From NCBI GenBank assembly GCA_030591745.1, contig JAUVAM010000005.1:1-19036 (forward strand): 19,036 nucleotides of DNA, given 5' to 3'. Below the pieces are notes generated by a model. It had not been told where the DNA came from, made no database searches, and worked only from the letters and a program-made list of their open reading frames with translations. This document shows positions 5,322 to 13,174 of this stretch, piece after piece. The position numbers were made by a program, and so were the translations under genes. How positions within the stretch are numbered: position 1 is the stretch's first letter; every line of letters begins with the position of its first letter. The DNA comes from Deltaproteobacteria bacterium (GTDB taxonomy: Bacteria > Myxococcota > B64-G9).

Positions 5322-7559
5322 ATGAAGACACGAATTGAACGAACGAAAAAACATTCTTGCTGGCGGCCGACCCTGGCCATTCTGACGGCGCTGGCCCTGG
5401 CGGCTTGCGGCGGCACATCCAGCGACTTCACCGACGAAGACGGGGACGGCTGGGCACCCGAGGCCGACTGCAACGACGCGGACCCGAGCATCCACCCGCT
5501 GGCCCAGGACATTCCATACGACGGCATCGACCAGGACTGCGACGGTGCCGACCTGACCGACGTGGACCGGGACGGCTATGATGGCGTGGAGGCCGGCGGC
5601 ACCGACTGCGACGACGGCGACGCCCGTCGGGCCCCGGGCAACCCTGAAGTGCCTTACGACGGCATCGACCAGGACTGCGACGGCAGCGATCTCACGGATG
5701 TGGACGGCGATACCCACGACGGCGAAGAAGCCGGGGGCGATGACTGTGACGACCGCGACGCCCAGGTCTATCCGGGCGCCACCGAAATTCCCGGCGACGG
5801 CATCGACCAGGACTGCGACGGCGAAGACAGCTTCGTGGTGGATGGAGACGCCGATGGTGACGGCTACGCCTCGGCCGCCCTCAACGAGGGCCTAGACTGC
5901 GACGACACGGATCCGGAGATCTACCCCGGCGCCATAGAACGCTGCAACGGCCTGGACGACGACTGCGACGGCGACATCGACGAGGGTTTGCTGGATTGGG
6001 ACAACGACGGGGCCGCGGCCTGTGTCGACTGCGACGACTGGGATTCGGGTGTACGCCCCGATCTCGGCGATCACAACCCCTGGTCGGACATCCCATACAA
6101 CGGCATCGACGACGACTGCACGGGCAACGACTTGCAGGACGTGGACGGAGACAACAGTGTCAGCCCCGCGGTGGGTGGTGACGACTGCAACGACAACAAC
6201 CCGGACATCAACCCGCTCGCCACAGAAATTTGCAACAACGTCGACGACAACTGCGACGGTCAGATCGACGAAGGCTTTGCGAACGTCGATTCGGACGTAG
6301 ATGGCATCAAGGACTGCATGGATTGCGCACCCAACGACGGGTCCATCCGCCCCGGCAACCTCGAAATACCTGACAACGACGCGGACGACGACTGCGACGG
6401 CTACACGGATGAACTGGACTTCGACCACGACGGCAGACAAGGCGGTGACGATCAAGGCCTGGCCCCGGACTGCTGTGACACGGGCGAAGAAGCCTCCGTA
6501 CCCGGCTGCACCCCCGGCACCGCGAATTCGATTTCAGGCGGCGAGTGGGCTTTTGCTGAAATCCCCTATGACGGCATCGATCAAGACTGCTCCGGCGCGG
6601 ATCTGACCGACGTGGATGGCGATGGCTTCGACTCGGTGTTGGTTGAGGGCGGAACCGACTGTGACGACAACAACCCGGAAGCCTACCCGGGCCATGCCGA
6701 AGACTGCCTGGATCCGGGGGACAACAACTGCGACGGCACGGCCAATGAAAACTGCGGCGCGGGCTTTGACGAAGACCTGGCCATCGCCGCCGGGACCTTC
6801 ATCCGCGGGCGCAACGCGGACGAAGCCTCCCAGATAAACCAGGATCCGCCACGGGCCATCAGCATGAACGCCTTTTTCATCGACAAATACGAAGTGACCA
6901 TCTCTCAGTACTGGCGCTGCGTGGCGGCCAACCACTGTGAATTCGCGGGCGCGGACCTGATCGAATCGGCCACCGATCCCTCGTTTTGGTACAACCAGGA
7001 AAAGGGCCTGCACCCCGCCATCAACTTGAACTGGAATCAGGCCCAAGCGTACTGCCAGTGGGTTGGCAAGCAATTGCCCACCGAAGCCCAATGGGAAATG
7101 ACGGCCCGGGGCCTGTCCCCGGACGAACGCAGCTTCCCCTGGGGAGAGCCCACCTTCTCCACCCCGCCGGACGCCAGCATGCCGGTGCGCGATCCCTTAG
7201 ACTGCGACATCGCCAACCACGCCGACCTTTGCACCAGCGTGCCTTGCGTGGGGGATGTGGCCGCCGCAGACGAATACCCAGACGGGGTCAGCCCTTTCGG
7301 CGCATTCAACATGGCGGGCAACGTGAGCGAGTGGGTCTTGGATTGGTACCAGACCAATTACTATACCGAGGCCATCTCTCCGTCGGACAACCCGACAGGA
7401 CCCGCGACCGGTACAAGCAAAGTGTTCCGAGGCGGTGCCTGGAACAACGTGGACTACCAACTGGAGACAACTTACCGCGACGCCACCAACCGCTTGAACC
7501 GAATGAACAACGTGGGCTTCCGTTGCGCGCGCACGCCCCCGGTGGTCTGGACCCCCTGA
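5322..7559 (+). CDS. MopE-type repeat lipoprotein with C-terminal FGE/sulfatase-modifying-factor-like domain
   Basis: 745 residues from the ATG at 5322 (GAGGAG 8 bases upstream; an upstream TTG at 5301 is less likely). A signal peptide ends in the lipobox LAAC, with lipidated Cys29. Residues about 37-478 hold nine degenerate repeats with blocks such as DGDGW, DCNDADP and IPYDGIDQDCDG. These match the 'putative metal-binding' MopE-type motif, rich in Asp with paired Cys and likely calcium- or metal-binding. Residues about 485-740 form a formylglycine-generating-enzyme-like fold: FFIDKYEVTISQYWRC, LPTEAQWEMTARG, NMAGNVSEWVLDWY, FRGGAWNN and VGFRCAR. The active-site cysteine pair expected after FRGGAW in true FGE is missing, so it is more likely a binding domain than an oxidase. 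Probably cell-surface; function unknown. Confidence 0.85.
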   Translation: MKTRIERTKKHSCWRPTLAILTALALAACGGTSSDFTDEDGDGWAPEADCNDADPSIHPLAQDIPYDGIDQDCDGADLTDVDRDGYDGVEAGGTDCDDGDARRAPGNPEVPYDGIDQDCDGSDLTDVDGDTHDGEEAGGDDCDDRDAQVYPGATEIPGDGIDQDCDGEDSFVVDGDADGDGYASAALNEGLDCDDTDPEIYPGAIERCNGLDDDCDGDIDEGLLDWDNDGAAACVDCDDWDSGVRPDLGDHNPWSDIPYNGIDDDCTGNDLQDVDGDNSVSPAVGGDDCNDNNPDINPLATEICNNVDDNCDGQIDEGFANVDSDVDGIKDCMDCAPNDGSIRPGNLEIPDNDADDDCDGYTDELDFDHDGRQGGDDQGLAPDCCDTGEEASVPGCTPGTANSISGGEWAFAEIPYDGIDQDCSGADLTDVDGDGFDSVLVEGGTDCDDNNPEAYPGHAEDCLDPGDNNCDGTANENCGAGFDEDLAIAAGTFIRGRNADEASQINQDPPRAISMNAFFIDKYEVTISQYWRCVAANHCEFAGADLIESATDPSFWYNQEKGLHPAINLNWNQAQAYCQWVGKQLPTEAQWEMTARGLSPDERSFPWGEPTFSTPPDASMPVRDPLDCDIANHADLCTSVPCVGDVAAADEYPDGVSPFGAFNMAGNVSEWVLDWYQTNYYTEAISPSDNPTGPATGTSKVFRGGAWNNVDYQLETTYRDATNRLNRMNNVGFRCARTPPVVWTP
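5430..6755 (+). repeat. Nine in-frame MopE-type repeats, some near-identical at DNA level
   Basis: The encoded unit is roughly 40-60 residues: a DxDGDGx calcium-loop-like block, a DCxDxDP block, and a closing IPxxGIDxDCxG or CNxxDDxCDG block. DNA for the closing block (GGCATCGACCAGGACTGCGA) is identical in the first three units, near 5523, 5662 and 5801. Such DNA identity invites recombination between units and length variation. The later units have drifted, and one unit is longer because it carries an insert rich in Gly, Cys and Pro. Confidence 0.8.
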
Positions 7560-7565
7560 GTCACT

Positions 7566-9788
7566 CTACTTGCTAAGCATCCGATAAACCCCATCCCAAT
7601 TTTCAGGCGGAACCTGCTCGACAAAGCCCTTGCAGCGCTCTACGTAAACGGCGGCCGGGGCATCGGCCCTTTCCGTGACCAGTTCGGCGAAAAGCCGCTG
7701 GGCTTCGGACCAATGGCGTCCCCGGTAAGCTTGCAAGGCCTGCTCGAAGCGACAGACCCAGGCGTCTCCTTCTGGATCTGATGCGCCAACATGCAGCAAC
7801 TCGTAAATGCGCACGGGTTCCTGCTTGCCCTTGACCGCCACAAAATCCAACTCCCGAAAGGCAAACGCATCCCCCACGGCCTGGCGGGTGATCTCGCTTA
7901 CGATGATGCGGGTGCCATAGGTCTTATTCAAGCCCTCCAGACGACTGCCCAGATTAACCTGGTCACCCAGCACCGTGTAGTCAAAACGCTCAGCTGAGCC
8001 CATGTTCCCCACCGACATCAGACCCGTGTTCACCCCAATGCCGATGTCCAGGGCTGTCATGCCACGAGCGCGCCATGACGCCTGAAGCTTGGCCAGTTCC
8101 TCCAACATGACCAGGGCGGTTCGGCAGGCCTCGACCGGGTGGTCATCATAGGGCACGGGCGCGCCAAAAACGGCCATGACGGCATCGCCCATGTACTTAT
8201 CCAGCATGCCCCGATGCGCCAAGACCACCTGGGTCATGGGCGTCAGATATTCGTTGAGCAAATCGCTCAAGGCCCCGGGCTCCAGGCCTTCGCTGACGCT
8301 TGTGAAACCGCGAATGTCGGAGAAAAGCACCGTCAATTCACGACGCTCGCCGCCCAACTTCAATGCCTTGGGGTTCTGGACCAGGTCGTCGATGACGTCC
8401 CCGGCCAGATAGTGGGCGAAAGCGTGCCGCAACCGTCTGCGAGCCAAGCCTTCGGTCAAGTAAGCCGCCGCCAAACCCACCAAGCTCACGAACAGGGCCG
8501 TGGAGATCGCGGGAATCATCGCCATCCAGATCTGATGGGATGCGAAGACCATCTGCAGGCCGACAAGCACGCCACCGGTCAATAGCGCCACGGCCAAAAG
8601 ACGCCAGACCGGAGCCAGATTCCAGGCCGGATGAAAAATAAGAGAAACCAAAAGACCAAGGATGAACACCAGCAGGCAGTCCGCAAGCCAAGTCGGCCGG
8701 CGCAAGGGATCTCCCCGGAGCAAGTTATCCACTGCCGTGGCGTGGACTTCGACCCCAGGAAAATTATCTGAAAGGGAAGTGGACGTGCGGTCATGACCAA
8801 AGTAGGTGATGCCCAAGAGCACGATGCGATCCCTCAACAGTGCGGAGTCCAGCTTGCCCTCCACCAGGTCCGTCACCGAATAGGTGGGAAAGTGCTCCTC
8901 CGGTCCACGCCAGTTCAACAACATGCTGGCCCCCGGCTCTAGTTCAAGCTTTTGTGAGCCGATGCGAAGCTCCGCTTTGGCCCCCACCCCCAAATAGGCC
9001 AGACGTCCCTTGCTCAAGTCCCGAAAAAGCGCAACCAATTGCACGGCCATGGGCACGAAAACCCCTCGGCCGTACGCCCTCGCCATGATGAGTTCACGCA
9101 ACACACCACTGTCATCTTGCTGGGCCGTCGTCACACCCAAAGCCTTGGCCGCGGCGTTGAAGGCCGGCAGCGAGGCCATCACCCAGCTTGCCTCGGGAGG
9201 CGGATGCCCACCGGGCATGCTTTGGCCCACCTTGCCCTTGGACAAGGCCGGATCCTCCAAAACAGGCTCATCTCGACCCATACCCAGGTGCATAGCCAGC
9301 ACCAGGTTGCCTGCCTTTGCGATGGCCTCGGCCAAACGAGCATCGGCCAGGGGTTCATGATGCACGCGAGCCAGCAAGGCATGAGCGGGGCCCGTCTCTT
9401 TTGGGCCTGCCCTGAAATACGCAATCAGGTCGTCTTGTAGCCTGGGGTTCAGCAGGGACTCAGGTTCGGAGAAAAAAGCATCAACGCCCACCACCTTGGG
9501 CCCGGCCTCGGCCAGGGCGGAAAGAACCCGCGCCCAGCCGTCCCTGCGGGCGACCAAATTAGGATCAGCCTCCATGGTTTTGTCGTCGAAAGCCAGGATG
9601 GCTATCTCGTCGCCCACCGGCTGTGGCCCACGCAATTCAAAGCGCAGGTCCAAAGTCTTGCTCTCCAGCTTGTCTAAAAAACCCTGCAGGGCATCAGGGA
9701 AACGCCGCGCCCGCCAGAATGCAGTACCAGCAGCCAGCAGCAGACTCACCAGGCCACCGATGAACAGGGGGTGTCGGATCCACTTCAA
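7566..9788 (-). CDS. CHASE2-domain class III adenylate cyclase
   Basis: 740 residues from a TTG at 9788 that overlaps the previous stop as TTGA; an alternative TTG lies at 9815. Helix 1 is at about 5-25. An extracytoplasmic CHASE2 sensor follows at about 31-360 (IAILAFDDKTM, GVDAFFSEPE, RDRIVLLGITYFGHD, GVEVHATAVDNLLRG), then three helices (about 370-443) and a cytoplasmic cyclase domain (about 485-667). The cyclase has every catalytic residue: metal Asp in FSDIRGFT (D491) and MGD (D535), Lys531 in LDKYMGD, FDYTVLGD (D603, T605), and N612/R616 in VNLGSRLE. The Lys-Asp/Thr pair favours ATP over GTP. The last 70 residues are helical and TPR-like. It should make cAMP in response to an envelope signal. 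It converges with the upstream lipoprotein gene, with only 6 bp between stops and no terminator. Confidence 0.92.
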   Translation of the reverse strand: MKWIRHPLFIGGLVSLLLAAGTAFWRARRFPDALQGFLDKLESKTLDLRFELRGPQPVGDEIAILAFDDKTMEADPNLVARRDGWARVLSALAEAGPKVVGVDAFFSEPESLLNPRLQDDLIAYFRAGPKETGPAHALLARVHHEPLADARLAEAIAKAGNLVLAMHLGMGRDEPVLEDPALSKGKVGQSMPGGHPPPEASWVMASLPAFNAAAKALGVTTAQQDDSGVLRELIMARAYGRGVFVPMAVQLVALFRDLSKGRLAYLGVGAKAELRIGSQKLELEPGASMLLNWRGPEEHFPTYSVTDLVEGKLDSALLRDRIVLLGITYFGHDRTSTSLSDNFPGVEVHATAVDNLLRGDPLRRPTWLADCLLVFILGLLVSLIFHPAWNLAPVWRLLAVALLTGGVLVGLQMVFASHQIWMAMIPAISTALFVSLVGLAAAYLTEGLARRRLRHAFAHYLAGDVIDDLVQNPKALKLGGERRELTVLFSDIRGFTSVSEGLEPGALSDLLNEYLTPMTQVVLAHRGMLDKYMGDAVMAVFGAPVPYDDHPVEACRTALVMLEELAKLQASWRARGMTALDIGIGVNTGLMSVGNMGSAERFDYTVLGDQVNLGSRLEGLNKTYGTRIIVSEITRQAVGDAFAFRELDFVAVKGKQEPVRIYELLHVGASDPEGDAWVCRFEQALQAYRGRHWSEAQRLFAELVTERADAPAAVYVERCKGFVEQVPPENWDGVYRMLSK

Positions 9789-10999
9789 CGGAGACCCAGC
9801 TCCAAGACCACCCAACCATCAGGCTGGCCAGAGACGGACTTGTCGATAACCATCTCTCTCAAATACTTCGACACAGGCAGGCCACCTTGCAACCAGACGC
9901 GATTCACCTTGCCCGAGCGCAAGCGCAGCCTGACTTCCAGGGAGGAAACATTTTTCTGGCCCATGGAATCCAAGAACTTGCGCAGCATTTGCTTCAATTT
10001 TTGGTCCTTAGCCAGTCGGTGCAACAATTTCGGGGCGGGGCCATCCTGAGTCACAAGCTCGCCCGAAAGCACCCTCATCCAGACCACGGCCATTGTTTCA
10101 GCCGGCTTAGGCGCGGCATCATCCAGGGCCTTATCATCCCGTACGCCCTCTTTTTCCTTGAAACCGTCATCCAACTTTGCCCGGCTTCGCTTTCTCGGAG
10201 CAGTTTTGCTCACGATGGGAGACCTTCCTTTTCTTTTCTTCCTTACTCTTCTTTTCTTCCTTACTCTTCTTTCCTTCCCTGCCCTGGGCTTGTCCGCCTC
10301 TATACCGGCTCCAGCTCCACCACCGAAGCCACTGTCAGACCCGACTGGTGGAGGGGCTACCTGCTTGGGCTTGGGCTTGGGCTTGGCCTTGGGCTTGGCC
10401 TTGGGCTTGGCCTTGGCCTTGGGCTTGGCCTTGGGCTTGGCCTTGGCCTTGGCCGGCCTGGGCTCCGGCGATGCCATGCTCTCTTCCGAGGACACCTCCA
10501 GCAGAGCGACCTTTTCCTCTTCGCGCCTCTCCCGCTTGTGCCCAACGGTCTCCGCCCCGCGCATGCCGGCTCGCCATCCCACGATGCGCTCGGCGTTCTT
10601 CTGTTCGTCGGGCGTCAGCAAATCGTCAATCTGCTCCGCCATGCTGAGCTCGGTGGGTGGGGCATCGAGCAAGAAAATATCGTCAATGCGCATCTCCACT
10701 TCATCGGCAATGCGTACAAGGTAATTACTCTTTTTCAGCCACACCACAGCCAAACCACCACTGGGCACCTTGATGGTATCGTCAGCCGTCAACCACATAC
10801 CCGACCGGGCGGCGAAGTTATCTCTCTTTGCATTCTCAATCCGCACATCGCCCATCAAGCCGGCCAGCCTGGCCGGACCGTCGCTGACCTTGTCCTGTCG
10901 GGCCACGACTTTGTCTTCACCGTTGGCCGGCTGGCTACAGCCCAAGATCAACGCAAGGCTCACAAAAACCAATGACGAGACTAGGCAATTTCGATTCAT
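9785..10999 (-). CDS. FecR-like lipoprotein with long Lys/Pro/Ala linker
   Basis: 404 residues from the ATG at 10999, preferred over the in-frame GTG at 11008 because GAGGGG lies 8 bases before the ATG and abuts the GTG. The signal peptide ends in LILGC (lipid Cys21). Residues about 43-111 look like a FecR domain (LAGLMGDVRIEN, GMWLTADDTIKVPSGGLAVV, YLVRIADEVEMRIDDI). Then come a helix, a low-complexity Lys-Ala-Pro tract (183-212), a doubled RRVRKK (244-255), and a C-terminal domain of about 100 residues (VSSLEVRLRLRSGKVNRVWL) that I cannot name. Basic Lys/Pro linkers like this, as in TonB, can span the periplasm or bind peptidoglycan. The stop overlaps the cyclase start, so the two are coupled and probably one signalling unit. 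Confidence 0.72.
   Translation of the reverse strand: MNRNCLVSSLVFVSLALILGCSQPANGEDKVVARQDKVSDGPARLAGLMGDVRIENAKRDNFAARSGMWLTADDTIKVPSGGLAVVWLKKSNYLVRIADEVEMRIDDIFLLDAPPTELSMAEQIDDLLTPDEQKNAERIVGWRAGMRGAETVGHKRERREEEKVALLEVSSEESMASPEPRPAKAKAKPKAKPKAKAKPKAKPKAKPKPKPKQVAPPPVGSDSGFGGGAGAGIEADKPRAGKERRVRKKRRVRKKRKGRSPIVSKTAPRKRSRAKLDDGFKEKEGVRDDKALDDAAPKPAETMAVVWMRVLSGELVTQDGPAPKLLHRLAKDQKLKQMLRKFLDSMGQKNVSSLEVRLRLRSGKVNRVWLQGGLPVSKYLREMVIDKSVSGQPDGWVVLELGLR
10233..10268. repeat. Perfect 18-bp tandem duplication in the FecR-like gene
   Basis: CTTTTCTTCCTTACTCTT occurs twice in a row (10233-10250, 10251-10268), with a partial third copy after it. The unit is a multiple of three and codes for the repeated RRVRKK block, so copy-number change would keep the frame. 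Confidence 0.9.
10363..10453. repeat. Hexamer microsatellite (CTTGGG/CTTGGC) in the FecR-like gene
   Basis: About fifteen head-to-tail hexamers of CTTGGG or CTTGGC on the plus strand. On the coding strand they give the Lys-Pro / Lys-Ala tract. Units are 6 bp, so slippage would change linker length without a frameshift. Confidence 0.9.
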
Positions 11000-11089
11000 G
11001 GCATTCACCCCTCAAAGCTTCAAAGACGCATCAGATTCATAAAAAATCTCTTCGACAGCAGAATAGGCCAAGCCCAAGACAGATGTCTA

Positions 11090-12865
11090 TTATTCAGGCA
11101 ATTCGGGAATGTCTTCGTCTTCGTCGGCCGGACCGATGCCGGGCGGCAGGTCCGGTTGTTTTGCGGGGATTGCCGGCTGCTTATCGGCGGTCTTGGTGGG
11201 CCCATCGAAAACTTGGTCCGGCAGATGGGTCTTGGATTTGAAGTCGAAACCCAAGACCTCCGCCTCCTCTACATAAGAGCCCTCGCTCAGGCGAATCTCA
11301 CCATGGGGCACAATGAAAATGGCCGCGTCGCCGATGACGGGACACTTGTCCTCGCAAGTGCCGCAGCCGGCGCATCGCATGGGATCCACCACCGGCAGGC
11401 CCACCTTGTGAGTGGCATCCCTGGCCGTGAAAATGGCATTGTAAGGACAGGCCTCATCGCACATGAGGCAGTGGCGATTCTCGGCCCAAGCCACGCAGAG
11501 TTCCTTGCGAATAATCGCCGTGCCCACCTTGGCGTGCTGTTTTTCCTCAAGGCTCAGAGACCGGATGGCCTTGGTGGGACAAACACGCCCACATACGTTG
11601 CATTCGTACTCGCAGTGAGCGTGTCTGAGATTCATCACGGGTGCCCACAGGCCCTCCAAACCCGCCCGATGCCAGTCGGGTTGCAAGACATTGGTCAGAC
11701 AGGCGCGCATGCACTTACCGCATCGCAGGCAGAGGGCCATGAAATCGGGTTCGGGCACGGCACCCGGCGGGCGAATGAGACCACCGGAACGCAAAGCCAA
11801 GGGATTGTGGCCGGCGTGGGGGTGGAGAAGATCCGCCCGCAGCCCCGCGGAAGCCACCAGACCCACGCCCAGGCCACCTAAGAAACCTCGGCGGGACAAG
11901 CCTGGCCCGACATGGTCTACCTCGGCCTGCTTGCCCGTGAATGTGAACCGCACCGCGTTTTCCGGGCAAACACGGACGCATTGCAAACAGACGATGCACT
12001 CATGCCGGTCCACGGCCAGACCACCCTTGTGGATGGCGCCGGTGGGGCATTGACGAACGCAAAGGTTGCAGGCCGTGCAGGCATCCGAAACACGACGCCG
12101 ATAAGGAGCGACATGACCGATCCAGCCCAACATGCCACCCAGAGGACAAAGGTGACGACACCAGAATCGGGGCTGTAAGCGACCGAGCAACAATAAAATC
12201 ATCATGAGCAGGAGCGTGGTCAAGGCACCGGCGAAGACCGGCACCTGCACTTCCAGATAACTCAAGCCGGTCCAGTCCAGCCCATCGGCCACCGGTCGAA
12301 CGAGATCCAAGCCCAAGTCCTGTAGCATGACCACAAAGGGATAAAAGACGATGGCGGCGAAACGAGTAAACAAGACGATGGGATCACACCAACCCAACCA
12401 GTGAAAACCGGCCAAGGCCCCCGCCACCAAACTCAGTAAGATGACGTATTTGGCCTTGCGGACCGGTCGAAAAGTCTCTCGGTTGGCCTCGGCCTTCTGT
12501 CGCTTGCCAAAAAAGAGGTCCGCAAAGTCGATCAGGGCACCCATGGGACACATATGGCTACAAAACAAGCGCCCCATGACCGCGGCCAGGGCCACGAAAG
12601 CCAAGGAGATTAGGGTGAAGGGAATGAGCACTCGGCCCGCCAGGTTGCTCACCAGGGCCACCAGCGGATCGGCCCCCAGGTAGAAGCCCACCGGCCAGTC
12701 AGGGTGCCCCCCAAAGGCAGCCAGCCAAAACAAGGAAAAGAACAAAAACAAAGAAAAACTCTGCGAGCCACGACGCAAACCGCGACGCCAGGCAAGCAGG
12801 CCGCTCAGCAATATCCCGAGGCAGACCAATACGAAGGCTGGATGGAAAATAGAAGGATTCTGCAT
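11090..12865 (-). CDS. Membrane polyferredoxin, NapH-like half fused to NapG/MauM-like half with an internal Tat motif
   Basis: 591 residues. Residues 1-255 are a NapH/CcoG-type membrane part with about six helices and two CxxxCP motifs (C102/C106, C236/C240). Residues 263-300 hold two 4Fe-4S motifs (CTACNLCVRQCP, CIVCLQCVRVCP). A twin-arginine motif, SRRGFLGG, sits at 324-331 with a hydrophobic stretch after it. Residues 379-508 carry further 4Fe-4S motifs (CLRCGKCMRAC, CNVCGRVCP, CLMCDEACP, CAGCGTCEDKCP) like NapG/MauM ferredoxins. The last 50 residues are Pro/acid-rich. In Nap systems NapG and NapH pass quinol electrons to a periplasmic oxidoreductase; no such partner is in the window. No ribosome site precedes the ATG. 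The gene is first in a same-strand run with the FecR-like and cyclase genes, with 90 bp to the next. Confidence 0.88.
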   Translation of the reverse strand: MQNPSIFHPAFVLVCLGILLSGLLAWRRGLRRGSQSFSLFLFFSLFWLAAFGGHPDWPVGFYLGADPLVALVSNLAGRVLIPFTLISLAFVALAAVMGRLFCSHMCPMGALIDFADLFFGKRQKAEANRETFRPVRKAKYVILLSLVAGALAGFHWLGWCDPIVLFTRFAAIVFYPFVVMLQDLGLDLVRPVADGLDWTGLSYLEVQVPVFAGALTTLLLMMILLLLGRLQPRFWCRHLCPLGGMLGWIGHVAPYRRRVSDACTACNLCVRQCPTGAIHKGGLAVDRHECIVCLQCVRVCPENAVRFTFTGKQAEVDHVGPGLSRRGFLGGLGVGLVASAGLRADLLHPHAGHNPLALRSGGLIRPPGAVPEPDFMALCLRCGKCMRACLTNVLQPDWHRAGLEGLWAPVMNLRHAHCEYECNVCGRVCPTKAIRSLSLEEKQHAKVGTAIIRKELCVAWAENRHCLMCDEACPYNAIFTARDATHKVGLPVVDPMRCAGCGTCEDKCPVIGDAAIFIVPHGEIRLSEGSYVEEAEVLGFDFKSKTHLPDQVFDGPTKTADKQPAIPAKQPDLPPGIGPADEDEDIPELPE

Positions 12866-12871
12866 GGAGAA

Positions 12872-12900
12872 AACTTATTTCATCGAAGAAGCCAGGTCAA
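12872..12900 (-). promoter_or_regulatory. Probable promoter giving a leaderless polyferredoxin mRNA
   Basis: On the minus strand TTGACC (12895-12900), a 17-base spacer, then TAAGTT (12872-12877). The ATG at 12865 begins 6 bases after the -10 box, where transcription should start, and there is no Shine-Dalgarno sequence. Together these suggest a leaderless message. The -10 match is only fair. Confidence 0.5.
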
Positions 12901-12973
12901 AACAATCCACGAAGCTGGAACTCGCAGGCCACTTGGGTTAGAGTTCGCTCCATATTGAAGGGAGCATCTTGAG

Positions 12974-13174
12974 TTGGGCTCACGACTAAAAGGCAAGAAA
13001 AACCCCAAAGATAAACATCGGCCTACCCCCTGGTTCAAGCTGAGTGTCTATTTACTAATGGTCCTGTTTTCTCTTGGCCTCCTTTGGTACCTGTGGCTAT
13101 CCCAAGAGGGTCGGCGCATCACCAAAGAACAAAAAGAGCAGACCCCCGTCACCGCCGGTCGAGGTGTTCCTTGA
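12974..13174 (+). CDS. Single-helix membrane microprotein
   Basis: 66 residues from a TTG at 12974, with GGGAG about 9 bases upstream. A basic head (GSRLKGKKNPKDKHR) is followed by one membrane helix (about 22-42, KLSVYLLMVLFSLGLLWYLW) and a short charged tail, so the head should face the cytoplasm. It is not a family I recognise. Its stop TGA (13172-13174) overlaps the TTG start of the next gene, which supports it being translated. The weak start codon is the main doubt. Confidence 0.6.
   Translation: MGSRLKGKKNPKDKHRPTPWFKLSVYLLMVLFSLGLLWYLWLSQEGRRITKEQKEQTPVTAGRGVP

Noticed and set aside
5084..6455. Several minus-strand frames of 71-187 codons across the MopE-repeat gene
   Set aside because: They arise because the repeated Asp/Gly codons read open in other frames. 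They contain only Val/Arg-rich low-complexity sequence.
6775..7559. Active formylglycine-generating enzyme
   Set aside because: The fold matches, but the paired active-site cysteines are absent and no sulfatase gene is nearby, so only an FGE-like domain is claimed.
9887..10975. A 362-codon plus-strand frame with a Leu-Gly repeat tract
   Set aside because: It lies opposite the FecR-like lipoprotein. Its Leu-Gly run is just the complement of the hexamer repeat that codes for Lys-Pro/Ala, and it has no start signal or recognisable domain.
13084..13170. N-terminal extension of the corrinoid-reactivation-like protein
   Set aside because: The extra 29 residues overlap the membrane microprotein in another frame and are Arg/His/Pro-rich. 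The TTG at 13171 has a good ribosome site and matches the expected domain start.
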